This document shows positions 8,238-17,218 of a DNA stretch of 64,000 bases, in pieces (positions within the stretch are counted from its first letter, which is position 1; every line of letters starts with the position of its first letter). A program made the position numbers and the translations under genes. The notes below the pieces were generated by a model, which made no database searches, was not told the origin of the DNA, and was given only the letters and a program-made list of their open reading frames with translations. The stretch is taken from the NCBI RefSeq assembly GCF_030542965.1, contig NZ_JAUAOA010000005.1, forward strand, positions 114,938 through 178,937, given 5' to 3'. Source of the stretch: Azotosporobacter soli. Its GTDB lineage: Bacteria > Bacillota > Negativicutes > SG130.

Positions 8238-9017
8238 TTAAGTATTCACTTCTCTATTCACACGTTTGATTCCACTTATCGTTTTGCGTTGCAGATCAAA
8301 CTCCAACAGTACCGCATTAAAGCTCACCAAACCATCTGCTACTTCGAAACGCGTCGGCATACCTGTCAAAAATTTCCTCAACACGGCTTCCGATTTGACG
8401 CCAAGCACAGAATCCCGCGCTCCGACCATTCCAGCATCGGTCATGTAGGCCGTGCCGCCGGGAAGAATACGTTCATCTGCCGTTTGTACATGGGTATGCG
8501 TTCCGATTACCGCAGTAGCCCGACCAGCAAGATGCCAGGCTAACGCAATTTTTTCCGAAGTTGCTTCGGCATGAAAATCAACAAAAATCAGATCGCAGTC
8601 AGACAAATCAGCCATGATCAAGTCGGCCTGACGAAAAGGACAATCGACTGGCGGCATATAAACACGCCCCGCCAGATTGACAACGCCGATCGTCAAAGAA
8701 CCGCAGGCATACCTTTCCCAACCGCGCCCCGGTGTGCCCGGAGGATAATTAGCCGGACGCAAAAGACGTGTTTCTGTCTCCATCGAAGGAATGATTTCCC
8801 GCTTATCCCAAATATGATTGCCCGTCGTGACCACATCGATTCCATAAGAACGCAATTCATCAAATACCGGTTTGGTAATGCCTACGCCTCCTGCCGAATT
8901 TTCGCCATTCGCTATAATAAAATCAAGCGAAATTTCTCGGCGCAGCTCCGGCAGCAACGCAGCTACAGCCCTGCGCCCTGGATTACCGATAATATCCCCA
9001 ATAAATAATATATTCAT
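8238..9017 (-). CDS. ymdB: YmdB-type metallophosphoesterase (TIGR00282 family)
   Basis: The 259-aa protein has the calcineurin-like metal ligands of the YmdB/DR1281 family: FIGDIIGNPGRRAV at the N-terminus, IANGENSAGGVG, TTGNHIWDK, and the late VDFHAEATSEK and VIGTHTHVQTADE. Studied members are 2',3'-cyclic nucleotide phosphodiesterases; in B. subtilis YmdB affects the switch between motility and biofilm and interacts with RNase Y. Here it lies two genes downstream of rny with the unknown gene in between. The ATG has an AGGTGAT ribosome binding site. No clear terminator follows. Confidence 0.94.
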   Translation of the reverse strand: MNILFIGDIIGNPGRRAVAALLPELRREISLDFIIANGENSAGGVGITKPVFDELRSYGIDVVTTGNHIWDKREIIPSMETETRLLRPANYPPGTPGRGWERYACGSLTIGVVNLAGRVYMPPVDCPFRQADLIMADLSDCDLIFVDFHAEATSEKIALAWHLAGRATAVIGTHTHVQTADERILPGGTAYMTDAGMVGARDSVLGVKSEAVLRKFLTGMPTRFEVADGLVSFNAVLLEFDLQRKTISGIKRVNREVNT

Positions 9018-9035
9018 TCCATATCACCTGATCAT

Positions 9036-9545
9036 TTATTTATTAAAAACCAGCACCCGACCTTCTTCGCGAATTCCAATCAGTCCCTGACCTCCATAGT
9101 TGCTCTTGATGCTGTTCAACATATTCTCAATTAATTCTTCATGAAACCCTGCTTCTTCAAGCTGCTGTTCTACGATATCCGAGACTAACAGGCCTTGAAT
9201 CTGTTCACGCAAAATCGTAACCAGCAAAACAATTTCACTTTTACTAATTGTTGCAACATCACGTTCCACGTTCAGAACGGTTAGCTTCCCCTCGAATTCA
9301 AGCTGGATGTTGCAGAGCAGCGGTCGAACTTTCACCAGTTCATAAAACGCAGCCAATGATTCTTCTAAGAAATTCACACGCAACATTTCCTCGTCGGCCA
9401 ACTGTAGAAAAAGAAATTTCATCGTTATCGAATTTCGCCGTGGTTCAAAAGCCAGACTTGCAATTTCCGGATAACGGACTAGCAAAGACACTAACAAATT
9501 CACCCCATCCGAAGCAAATTCATCGTTTTGCATGTATGAAGGCAT
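9036..9545 (-). CDS. Uncharacterised protein between rny and ymdB
   Basis: I do not recognise this family. The start is ATG at 9545 because it has an AGAGGTGA ribosome binding site; a longer reading frame would run into the rny terminator hairpin. The 169-aa product begins MPSYMQNDEFASDGVN, is acidic to neutral, rich in Leu and Glu, and has no membrane segment. The first 90 residues look like an alpha/beta fold with alternating hydrophobic strands (NSITMKFLFLQL, LLCNIQLEFEGKLTVLNVE). The second half is helical (SEIVLLVTILREQIQGLLV, EQQLEEAGFHEELIENMLNS) and ends in a short strand, GRVLVFNK. It is 18 bp from ymdB and probably co-transcribed with it. A role with RNase Y or YmdB is only a guess from position. 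Confidence 0.8.
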   Translation of the reverse strand: MPSYMQNDEFASDGVNLLVSLLVRYPEIASLAFEPRRNSITMKFLFLQLADEEMLRVNFLEESLAAFYELVKVRPLLCNIQLEFEGKLTVLNVERDVATISKSEIVLLVTILREQIQGLLVSDIVEQQLEEAGFHEELIENMLNSIKSNYGGQGLIGIREEGRVLVFNK

Positions 9546-9576
9546 CAAATCACCTCTGTTATTCCCAAAGTGAAAG

Positions 9577-9612
9577 AGGAAAACGACCTCGCTCACTTGA
9601 GGTCGTTTTCCT
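9577..9612 (-). terminator. Intrinsic terminator after rny
   Basis: A perfect 14-bp stem (AGGAAAACGACCTC and its complement) closes an 8-nt loop directly after the rny stop codon. The following T-rich tail, CTTTCACTTTG, is imperfect, so some read-through into the next two genes is likely. Confidence 0.75.
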
Positions 9613-9616
9613 ACAA

Positions 9617-11137
9617 TTATTTAGCGTAATCAACAGCACGCGTCTCGCGAATCACTGTCACTTTAATTTGACCTGGGTATTCCAGTTCATTTTCAATTTT
9701 CTTTACAATGTCACGCGCCATCAACGTAGCCGTGTCATCGTCAATCTTATCCGGCTTTACCATGATGCGAACTTCACGTCCCGCTTGAATGGCAAAACAT
9801 TTTTCAACGCCTTCAAAAGATTCTGCAATTTCCTCCAGACGAGTCAATCGCTTCAAGTAACTCTCAAGGCTTTCTCTGCGTGCACCCGGACGCGCCGCTG
9901 AAATAGCATCCGCCGCAGCAACCAGAACCGCTTGAACAGTCTTCGGTTCTTCATCGCCATGATGTGCGCCAATTGCATTGACCACTTCGGCCGATTCGCG
10001 GTATTTCTTCGCTAAGTCAGCCCCCAATGTAACATGTGGGCCTTCCATTTCATGGTCAACCGCTTTGCCAAGGTCATGCAGCAAGCCTGCACGCTTGGCC
10101 AACATAATGTCGACGCCCAGTTCAGCTGCCATTACGCCTGATAAATGAGCAACTTCAACTGAATGTTTCAGGACATTTTGACCATAGCTAGTGCGATATT
10201 TCAAGCGCCCCAGCAGACGAATCACTTCTGGATGCAAACCATGTACGCCGGTTTCAAATGTGGCTTGCTCGCCAGCTTCTTTAATTTTTTGTTCGACTTC
10301 CTTCTGTGCCTTTTCAACCATTTCTTCAATACGAGCAGGATGAATACGGCCGTCGGCAATCAATTTCTCTAAAGCAACGCGCGCAACTTCTCTGCGCACC
10401 GGATCAAAGCCTGATAAAATAACGGCTTCAGGAGTATCATCAATGATTAAGTCAATGCCGGTCAACGTTTCCAATGTACGAATGTTGCGTCCTTCGCGTC
10501 CAATGATTCTGCCTTTCATTTCATCATTCGGCAGATTTACAACTGAAACAGTTGTTTCTGCAACATGGTCGGCAGCAACTCTTTGTATCGCCAGCGAAAT
10601 AACTTCGCGCGCCTTCTTGTCCGCATCTTCTTTGGCCTGTTGCTCTAAATCCTTAATCATGATCGCCATCTCGTGCTTGATCTCTTCTTTGGCATTAGCC
10701 AAGAGTAAATTTCGCGCTTCTTCTGACGTCAAACTGGATAAACGTTCAAGCTCCGCCAACTGTTTGGCGTATAATTCATCAACCTTTTCCTGATTTTTAT
10801 CCAACTCACTCTCTTTATACGCAAGAGTTTCTTCCTTCTTTTCAAGAGAATCCATTTTCCGATCAAGGTTTTCCTCTTTTTGCACCAATCGGCGCTCTTG
10901 ACGCTGCAGCTCCGAACGACGTTCTTTCGTTTCGCGTTCTACCTCACTGCGCAATCTGTGGATTTCTTCCTTAGCCTCTACCAGAGCTTCTTTTTTCTTA
11001 GCTTCACTAGCCCGCTCTGATTCCATCATAATTTTCTTCGCCGCTTCTTCCGCTGATACAATCTTGGCTTCTGCAATCCGTTTCCGAATCCAATACCCGG
11101 TACCAGCGCCAACGGCCCCAACGGCAGCCGCTGTCAC
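9617..11137 (-). CDS. rny: Ribonuclease Y
   Basis: RNase Y is the membrane-anchored endoribonuclease that starts mRNA decay in many Firmicutes. The product has an N-terminal hydrophobic anchor ([15 protein letters not shown]), a long charged coiled coil (about residues 20-170), a KH domain with [15 protein letters not shown], and an HD domain with HSVEVAHL and [12 protein letters not shown]. The reported start is GTG at 11137 (506 aa), but the strong AAGGAGGTG ribosome binding site lies about 24 nt further upstream, too far for this GTG. An in-frame ATA at 11155 has ideal spacing and would complete the membrane helix (512 aa). A TTGACA-17-TACAAT promoter and a leader of about 115 nt precede the gene. 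Confidence 0.95.
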   Translation of the reverse strand: MTAAAVGAVGAGTGYWIRKRIAEAKIVSAEEAAKKIMMESERASEAKKKEALVEAKEEIHRLRSEVERETKERRSELQRQERRLVQKEENLDRKMDSLEKKEETLAYKESELDKNQEKVDELYAKQLAELERLSSLTSEEARNLLLANAKEEIKHEMAIMIKDLEQQAKEDADKKAREVISLAIQRVAADHVAETTVSVVNLPNDEMKGRIIGREGRNIRTLETLTGIDLIIDDTPEAVILSGFDPVRREVARVALEKLIADGRIHPARIEEMVEKAQKEVEQKIKEAGEQATFETGVHGLHPEVIRLLGRLKYRTSYGQNVLKHSVEVAHLSGVMAAELGVDIMLAKRAGLLHDLGKAVDHEMEGPHVTLGADLAKKYRESAEVVNAIGAHHGDEEPKTVQAVLVAAADAISAARPGARRESLESYLKRLTRLEEIAESFEGVEKCFAIQAGREVRIMVKPDKIDDDTATLMARDIVKKIENELEYPGQIKVTVIRETRAVDYAK

Positions 11138-11275
11138 AATTGTCTCGAGGTCTATAGCACCACACCTCCTTACATTCTTGTTTCAAATTTTTCCACTAAC
11201 AGCTAATCTCACTTGCTGTTACACCATTTGCAAAATTAATCATAGTGATATTTAAACGTATCTTTTACTACTACA

Positions 11276-11304
11276 ATTGTAAATGTTTTTCAATAGAGTG
11301 TCAA
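11276..11304 (-). promoter_or_regulatory. rny: Sigma-A type promoter for rny
   Basis: A consensus TTGACA (11299-11304 on the minus strand) and TACAAT (11276-11281) are separated by exactly 17 bp. The predicted leader is about 115 nt and contains a small hairpin (TAACAGC/GCTGTTA, 11197-11221). Confidence 0.8.
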
Positions 11305-11329
11305 GTTGTCCTAAATTATTGTCAACTCA

Positions 11330-11374
11330 AAGGAAAAGCAGACCCTGCTTAGCTAATGCTAATCAAGATCTGCC
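11330..11374 (-). terminator. Probable intrinsic terminator of recA-recX
   Basis: The end of recX and the following bases form a stem between GCAGATC (about 11367-11373) and GGTCTGC (about 11338-11344), with a smaller inner pairing around TAGC/GCTA. It is followed by TTTTCCTTT on the minus strand. The hairpin includes the last codons of recX. Confidence 0.6.
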
Positions 11375-11832
11375 TCAGGAATACTATGTAATGTTCTCCG
11401 TATGACTGCCATTGAATATCCTCGATTTTGCAGCAACCGTGCCGCTTTTTGCCAAGCAAAAACACCTGCAACTAAGCATCTCTTCTCATTTTTTTTAATA
11501 ACCTGACGTGCGCTTTCTATTTCGACATTTTCATCGACTTTATCACGTAAGCGTTGCAAAATTCCAGAATCATCAACGCCTCTTTGGCGAAGCTTCATAA
11601 CAACATACTGCCAACCATAACGTCCGCTGTATTTTCGAGCCAACTGCCAAGCAAATTCCTCATCATCAAGATACTTATACTCTTGCAATCGATTAATCAC
11701 GCTCGCAATCTCTTCGGCTTCATATTCGCGCTTCTTGAGATATTGAAGGACTTCCCAATTGCTGCAAGCACGCCTCGCCAGTAAAGCAACCGCTACGCTC
11801 CAACAACTATTCCGCGAGATCGACTTCATCAT
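11359..11832 (-). CDS. recX: Regulatory protein RecX
   Basis: RecX binds RecA filaments and limits or modulates their activity. The protein (157 aa from ATG 11832) shows the three-helix repeat pattern of the family: [38 protein letters not shown], the central KLRQRGV and the C-terminal [19 protein letters not shown]. The gene starts inside the last codons of recA and overlaps it by about 25 bp, which indicates translational coupling. The exact start is uncertain because two adjacent ATG codons and an upstream TTG are in frame and no clear ribosome binding site is visible. Its place after recA supports the call. Confidence 0.9.
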   Translation of the reverse strand: MMKSISRNSCWSVAVALLARRACSNWEVLQYLKKREYEAEEIASVINRLQEYKYLDDEEFAWQLARKYSGRYGWQYVVMKLRQRGVDDSGILQRLRDKVDENVEIESARQVIKKNEKRCLVAGVFAWQKAARLLQNRGYSMAVIRRTLHSIPEADLD

Positions 11833-12847
11833 CAACCGCTTCGCTAGGCACAACTTGTGCAGGTCCGACGATCAGCGACTCACGAATCTTAGCCTCAATT
11901 TCTTTGGCAACTTCCGGATTCTGACGTAAAAAGTCTTTTACGTTTTCACGCCCTTGTCCCATTCGCTGATCATTGTATGAGTACCAAGCGCCACTCTTGT
12001 TTATGATTTCGGCATCGGTTCCTAAATCAACCAGCGACCCTTCATGCGAAATCCCTTGGCCATACATAATGTCGAATTCAGCCTGGCGAAATGGCGGAGC
12101 CACTTTATTTTTTACAACCTTTACCTTAGTCCGGTTGCCAACCACATCATTGCCTTGTTTGATGCTTTCCGTACGACGAACCTCTAAACGAACGGAGGAA
12201 TAGAACTTGAGAGCCCGACCGCCGGTCGTCGTTTCCGGATTGCCAAACATAACGCCGACCTTTTCACGAATCTGATTGATAAAAATAGCCGTCGTCCGAG
12301 ATTTGCTGATGATGCCCGTCAATTTGCGCAGCGCCTGAGACATCAATCGCGCATGCAGTCCGACGTGGGAATCGCCCATATCCCCTTCGATTTCCGCTTT
12401 GGGAACAAGTGCGGCTACCGAGTCAATGACAATCACGTCGATCGCGCCGCTGCGCACAAGCGCATCAGCGATTTCGAGCGCCTGCTCACCATGATCCGGT
12501 TGGGATATTAAAAGATTGTCAATATCGACACCAAGGCGTCTGGCATAAGCTGGGTCGAGTGCATGTTCAGCATCGATAAACGCGGCCAAGCCGCCTGCTT
12601 TTTGCGCTTCGGCAATCACATGCAACGCCACCGTCGTCTTACCGGAAGATTCCGGGCCGTAAATTTCCACGGCGCGACCGCGTGGGATTCCGCCGACGCC
12701 TAAGGCAATATCTAGCGACAACGCTCCAGTCGGAATCACCTCGACATTCATTTTCGCGGCCGCTTCGCCTAGTTTCATGATCGAACCTTTGCCAAAATCC
12801 TTTTCTATCTGGCGCATCGCCATTTCCAAAGCTTTTAATTTATCCAT
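11807..12847 (-). CDS. recA: Recombinase RecA
   Basis: RecA is the ATP-dependent strand exchange protein and the co-protease for LexA self-cleavage. The 346-aa product from ATG 12847 ([20 protein letters not shown]) has the usual length. Walker A is GPESSGKTT, Walker B is [10 protein letters not shown], the loop 2 region is [14 protein letters not shown], and [11 protein letters not shown] precedes it. A reading frame that extends 10 codons further is rejected because the family starts at MDK. A promoter with a LexA operator between -35 and -10 precedes it, so it is expected to be SOS-induced together with recX. Confidence 0.98.
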   Translation of the reverse strand: MDKLKALEMAMRQIEKDFGKGSIMKLGEAAAKMNVEVIPTGALSLDIALGVGGIPRGRAVEIYGPESSGKTTVALHVIAEAQKAGGLAAFIDAEHALDPAYARRLGVDIDNLLISQPDHGEQALEIADALVRSGAIDVIVIDSVAALVPKAEIEGDMGDSHVGLHARLMSQALRKLTGIISKSRTTAIFINQIREKVGVMFGNPETTTGGRALKFYSSVRLEVRRTESIKQGNDVVGNRTKVKVVKNKVAPPFRQAEFDIMYGQGISHEGSLVDLGTDAEIINKSGAWYSYNDQRMGQGRENVKDFLRQNPEVAKEIEAKIRESLIVGPAQVVPSEAVDDEVDLAE

Positions 12848-12883
12848 TTTCCCAGTAGCCCCCTTGTCAAATCTCACACTCTC

Positions 12884-12912
12884 ATTCTACAAACATTTGT
12901 TCGTATTGTCAA
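12884..12912 (-). promoter_or_regulatory. recA: recA promoter with embedded LexA (SOS) box
   Basis: On the minus strand TTGACA (12907-12912) and TAGAAT (12884-12889) are separated by 17 bp. The spacer contains CGAACAAATGTTTG (12890-12903), which fits the Firmicute LexA operator CGAACnnnnGTTCG with one change. LexA bound there would cover the promoter. Confidence 0.88.
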
Positions 12913-12928
12913 GGTAGCACGTCTATTA

Positions 12929-14530
12929 TTATTGTCTCGCTCGAGCCGGTTCAACATTGATCTTATAGCCTTTGACCGTATTGCGATGCATGACGGACCA
13001 AACGCGTTCGCCTACTTCCTGCGGCACTTCTACAAAAGTAAACTTATCATAAATACGGATCATGCCGATATCAGCACCTTTGATGTCCGCTTCTTCCGCG
13101 ATGCGTTTGACCAAATCTTCCGAACGGATATTTTGCGCACGACCAATGTTGATGAACAAACGGACCATACCTGCCCGCGCACCGGTATTGCTGAAATCAT
13201 GCCCTTCTTCTTCGCGCTGTTTTTGTTCAGGCGCTGCAAATCCTTCATAGGAAAGTTTCAGTGCAGCTGCGGCCAATTGAACCGGGTCAAAGTCCTGTGC
13301 CAATTCAGCAGCGATTTCACTGTAAATATCGGCAAAACCCAATTCGATTGCTCTACGCAACTGCTGTTTCAGGAAATCATTTTGGCGCTCTAGCGCGTCA
13401 GCCGGAGTCGGCAGCGCACGGCGGAAGATACGGGTCTTCACGAAACGCTCGATCAACTTCAATTGTTTAAATTCTTTCGGTGTGATGAACGTGATTGCAA
13501 TGCCTTTGCGCCCGGCACGGCCAGTACGGCCGATACGATGGACATAGGATTCTTGATCCTGTGGGATATCGTAGTTGAATACATGCGTGATGTCGTCAAC
13601 ATCGATGCCGCGAGCCGCAACATCTGTTGCAACAAGAATTTCAAGTTTTCCTGAACGGAAATTTTTCATAACACGATCACGTTGACTTTGGCTCAAATCA
13701 CCATGCAACGCTTCCGCAGCATAACCACGCATTTTAAGCGCCATTGCTAATTCGTCCGCGCCTTTCTTCGTGCGCGAAAAAATAATCGTCTTGCCAGTGT
13801 CTTCGGTATCAAGTACACGACACAGGCCTTCCGTTTTATCATTCAATTCGTAGTAGTATTGCTCGATGGAGGGAACAGTGACTCTTTCGCGGCTAATCGC
13901 CACAGTAACCGGGTTGTCCATAAACTTGTTGGCCAACTCCAAGATTTCGCGCGGCATCGTCGCAGAAAAAAGTAGCGTTTGTCGCGGCTGCGGTAACGCG
14001 CCAAGGATTTCTCCGACATCATCGATAAATCCCATGTCCATCATTTCATCGGATTCATCGAGTACGGCCATTGTCAGATGTGAAAAATTGATCGTACGAC
14101 GACGGATGTGGTCAAGCAAACGCCCCGGCGTTGCGATGACGACTTGCGCGCCGGCTTTGATTGCACGAATTTGACGGTCAATCGGCTGTCCGCCATAAAC
14201 CGGCACAGCCCTGATACGCTTCAATGCACCAATCTTGGATATTTCTTCTGAAACCTGAATAGCCAATTCACGCGTCGGAGTCAAAATCAGCGCTTGGACA
14301 TATTTTTTCTCCGAATTCAGTTTTTCCACAATTGGAATACCAAATGCCGCCGTTTTACCAGTACCGGTTTGTGCCTGACCGATCAAATCGCACCCCGCAA
14401 GCACTTGTGGAATGGTTTGGCTTTGGATCGGAGACGGCTCTTCAAATCCCATGGCTGCCAATGCCCCGATGACCTTTTTACTTAGGGAAATGTTACCGAA
14501 CAGTTGTTTTTCTTGTTGTTGATTTGTCAA
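12929..14530 (-). CDS. DEAD-box family ATP-dependent RNA helicase (CshA/DeaD type)
   Basis: This cold-shock/ribosome-assembly type RNA helicase is 533 aa. The motifs in order are: Q motif FEEPSPIQSQTIP, motif I AQTGTGKT, Ia PTRELAIQ, Ib TPGRLLDHI, II DESD (instead of DEAD), III SAT, V VATDVAARGIDV and VI HRIGRTGRAGR. The last 80 residues (MVRLFINIGRAQNIRSEDLV onward) form a DbpA-type RNA-binding domain. The start is TTG with an AGGAGG ribosome binding site 10 nt away. It lies between recA and cinA and seems to be its own unit. The DESD motif is unusual but conservative. Confidence 0.93.
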   Translation of the reverse strand: MTNQQQEKQLFGNISLSKKVIGALAAMGFEEPSPIQSQTIPQVLAGCDLIGQAQTGTGKTAAFGIPIVEKLNSEKKYVQALILTPTRELAIQVSEEISKIGALKRIRAVPVYGGQPIDRQIRAIKAGAQVVIATPGRLLDHIRRRTINFSHLTMAVLDESDEMMDMGFIDDVGEILGALPQPRQTLLFSATMPREILELANKFMDNPVTVAISRERVTVPSIEQYYYELNDKTEGLCRVLDTEDTGKTIIFSRTKKGADELAMALKMRGYAAEALHGDLSQSQRDRVMKNFRSGKLEILVATDVAARGIDVDDITHVFNYDIPQDQESYVHRIGRTGRAGRKGIAITFITPKEFKQLKLIERFVKTRIFRRALPTPADALERQNDFLKQQLRRAIELGFADIYSEIAAELAQDFDPVQLAAAALKLSYEGFAAPEQKQREEEGHDFSNTGARAGMVRLFINIGRAQNIRSEDLVKRIAEEADIKGADIGMIRIYDKFTFVEVPQEVGERVWSVMHRNTVKGYKINVEPARARQ

Positions 14531-14547
14531 AATGATAAATCCTCCTA

Positions 14548-15804
14548 TTAGTTATATTTTTTTTGCTTAATAAATTGTCTAATTAAATGCAAAGCAGCTT
14601 TTGCCGCCCTTGTTTTCACTTCCATGCGGTCGCCACGGAAAGAAAATGTTTCGCTTAGCATTTGAGCTTGAGAATTCGTAACCGCAATCGAAACTGTGCC
14701 GATTTTATCTGCCGTTTCACTCTCATTTGCCGGTCCGGCCCAACCAGTAATGCCCACGCCGAACTCGGTGTTAAACATCTTGGTAACGCCGATTGCCATC
14801 TGCCTTGCCACCTCTTGGCTGACTATGCCCTTCGTCTTAATTACATTCGATTCAACCGCCAGATGCTGAACCTTACTCTCCTCACTGTAACAAACCAAGC
14901 TTCCTTTCAAATACGCAGAACTGCCTGCTATGTTCGTTAGGAGATGGCTGGTCAACCCACCGGTGCATGATTCTGCAAACGCAATCGTCGAACCTGTCTT
15001 TTTTAACAACGCTGCAACAACTTCTTCTACCGATTCCTCGTCGCAGCCCCATATGTATGGATCAATGCGTTCACGAAGTTGTTTTTCAGCGGCACACAGT
15101 TTGCTTTTCGCCTCTTCTTCAGTTGCCGCCTTTGCAGTCAAGCGGATAATAATTTCGCCCGATTGTGCCAATAACGCCAGCGTAGGATTGTCTTGCTCAA
15201 GAATCAAATCCATCATTTTTTCTTCGAGCAACGATTCGCCAATGCCGTAAGTGTGGAAAATGTGCGATATGATATGCCCCTGGTTGTCAAAATTCCTGCT
15301 AAGAAACGGTGCCAGCTGATGGTGAAACATGTGTTCCAACTCATGCGGCGGCCCCGGCAGGCTAACAATCCATTTGCCATCCTGTTCCAAAACGACGCCG
15401 GGAGCAGTACCGACATCATTCGGCAATGCGACGCTGCCTTTAGGCAGCATCGCCTGTCGCCGATTGCTTTCAGCCATCGGCGTGCCGCGCTTGACAAAAT
15501 AATCTTCGATTCGCTTTAGACTCGCTTGATGAAGTTCTAAAGGTCTCTGACATAATTCCGCAATGACCTCTTTCGTAATATCACCCTGTGTAGGGCCGAG
15601 ACCGCCTGAGGTGATAATGATATCGGCTCGCTTCAGTGCGATTTTCAGTATATTGCGCATCCGCTCCCGGTTGTCGCCCACAGTGGACTGGTACAATACG
15701 TCAAAGCCGCAATTATTAAGCTGCCGGGAAAGAAAAGCGACATTGGTATTTACGATATGTCCAAGCAACAATTCTGTTCCGGTAGATACAATCTCGACGA
15801 TCAT
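14548..15804 (-). CDS. cinA: Competence/damage-inducible protein CinA (nicotinamide-nucleotide amidase)
   Basis: The 418-aa protein is the two-domain CinA. The N-terminal molybdopterin-binding-like (COG1058) domain has EIVSTGTELLLGHIVNTN and the conserved TSGGLGPTQGDITKE. The C-terminal PncC/CinA amidase domain has IAFAESCTGG with the catalytic serine, and VGITGWAGP. Known activities are NMN deamidation in pyridine nucleotide salvage and ADP-ribose pyrophosphatase activity in some members. The ATG follows AGGAGGGG. It lies downstream of rimO and upstream of the helicase and recA, as in Bacillus, where pgsA usually sits in between; pgsA is absent here. Confidence 0.95.
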   Translation of the reverse strand: MIVEIVSTGTELLLGHIVNTNVAFLSRQLNNCGFDVLYQSTVGDNRERMRNILKIALKRADIIITSGGLGPTQGDITKEVIAELCQRPLELHQASLKRIEDYFVKRGTPMAESNRRQAMLPKGSVALPNDVGTAPGVVLEQDGKWIVSLPGPPHELEHMFHHQLAPFLSRNFDNQGHIISHIFHTYGIGESLLEEKMMDLILEQDNPTLALLAQSGEIIIRLTAKAATEEEAKSKLCAAEKQLRERIDPYIWGCDEESVEEVVAALLKKTGSTIAFAESCTGGLTSHLLTNIAGSSAYLKGSLVCYSEESKVQHLAVESNVIKTKGIVSQEVARQMAIGVTKMFNTEFGVGITGWAGPANESETADKIGTVSIAVTNSQAQMLSETFSFRGDRMEVKTRAAKAALHLIRQFIKQKKYN

Positions 15805-15840
15805 CGTTCACCCCTCCTGCTGCGGCAAAAAACCGCTCAT

Positions 15841-17181
15841 TTACGCCAGCCGTTCACCTACAACGTCATAAGTAAAGCCTTGTAAGATTCGAACCTTGAC
15901 GACATCGCCCGGTTTTGCATCACCAGCGCCTTCCACATAGATCATGCCATCGACCTCTGGCGCTTCACGGTAGGAGCGCCCCATGGCCAAAGTTTCTTCT
16001 TTTTCCTGATCAACCGCTTCAATCAACACATCCATTACGCCGCCTTCTAAGGCTTGGTTCAACTCTTCGGAAATCTTGCTTTGCAATGCCATGAGTTGAT
16101 GATATCTTTCCTGTTTAACTTCTTCAGCAATCTGTTCTTCCATATCCCCGGCGACCGTTCCCTCTTCCTGAGAATATGTAAAAATACCCACTCGGTCAAA
16201 TCGCTGTTCGGCAATAAAGGCATGAAGGTCATTAAACTGTTCCTCTGTTTCGCCAGGAAAACCGACGATAAACGTCGTCCTAAGCGCCAAACCTGGAATT
16301 CGCTTGCGCAGTTTATCCAGCAACGCAACAACGCTAGCACGATTATCACGTCGGTTCATCGCCCGCAAAACTCCATCATGACTGTGCTGCAACGGCAGAT
16401 CAATGTATTTGCATATTTTGTCTTCTTGCGCGATCAACTCAATTAATTCGTCACTAAAGTGACTGGGATAGCAATACAGTAGACGAATCCACTGTAGGCC
16501 TTCAATCAGAACTAATCGTTTCAATAAAGCAACGAGTTGTGGGCCCTCGTCCGAATTATCTTTCCCATAGCTCGTAGTATCTTGAGCGATCAAATTGACT
16601 TCTTTAACGCCGCGTTCAACCAACTGTTTCACTTCCGCAACGATGGAATCCATCGGGCGACTGCGAAATCCCCCTCGCACTAAGGGAATTACGCAATAGG
16701 AGCAGCAATTATCGCAACCTTCGGCTACTTTCACATAGGCACTATAAAAAGGAGTCGTAGTTACTCGTGGCGTCGTTTCATCATATAAGGTCTTATCCGC
16801 ATCGGCAAATACGACGCGGCGCCCGTTTTCCAAGGTAGCCTCAACAGCTTCATTAATTCGATGCCAAGCGCCGGTACCAAGAATCGCATCAACTTCCGGC
16901 AGTTCTGCCAACAATTCTTCCGGATAACGCTGTCCCAGGCAACCTGCGACAATCAAGCTGCGACATTTCCCTGTTTTCTTATATGCTGCCATCTGTAAAA
17001 TCGTATCGATCGATTCCTCTTTGGCAGAAGAAATAAAGCTGCAAGTGTTAACGATTAAAAGATCTGCCACTTCTGGCTGATCAATGATTTCAAAACCCTT
17101 TTGGCGCAAAAGTCCCAACATGACTTCCGTATCCACCAAGTTTTTCGCACAACCAAGACTAATAAATCCCGCTTTCAACAT
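15841..17181 (-). CDS. rimO: Ribosomal protein S12 methylthiotransferase RimO
   Basis: RimO methylthiolates a conserved Asp of ribosomal protein uS12. The 446-aa protein has the N-terminal UPF0004 domain (ISLGCAKNLVDTEVMLG, VNTCSFI, AGCLGQRY), the radical SAM cluster motif CDNCCSYCVIPLVRG, and a C-terminal TRAM domain. GCAKNLVD and GGFRSRP identify RimO rather than MiaB. The ATG has a GGAGGG ribosome binding site. It starts about 40 bp after the solute-binding protein gene and precedes cinA by 36 bp. Confidence 0.96.
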   Translation of the reverse strand: MLKAGFISLGCAKNLVDTEVMLGLLRQKGFEIIDQPEVADLLIVNTCSFISSAKEESIDTILQMAAYKKTGKCRSLIVAGCLGQRYPEELLAELPEVDAILGTGAWHRINEAVEATLENGRRVVFADADKTLYDETTPRVTTTPFYSAYVKVAEGCDNCCSYCVIPLVRGGFRSRPMDSIVAEVKQLVERGVKEVNLIAQDTTSYGKDNSDEGPQLVALLKRLVLIEGLQWIRLLYCYPSHFSDELIELIAQEDKICKYIDLPLQHSHDGVLRAMNRRDNRASVVALLDKLRKRIPGLALRTTFIVGFPGETEEQFNDLHAFIAEQRFDRVGIFTYSQEEGTVAGDMEEQIAEEVKQERYHQLMALQSKISEELNQALEGGVMDVLIEAVDQEKEETLAMGRSYREAPEVDGMIYVEGAGDAKPGDVVKVRILQGFTYDVVGERLA

Positions 17182-17218
17182 AGATACAGATACCCTCCAG
17201 TCTTAGATGCGCCTCCTC

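Noticed and set aside
9546..9596. N-terminal extension of the unknown gene upstream of ymdB
   Set aside because: The added codons fall inside the rny terminator hairpin, while ATG 9545 has a proper ribosome binding site.
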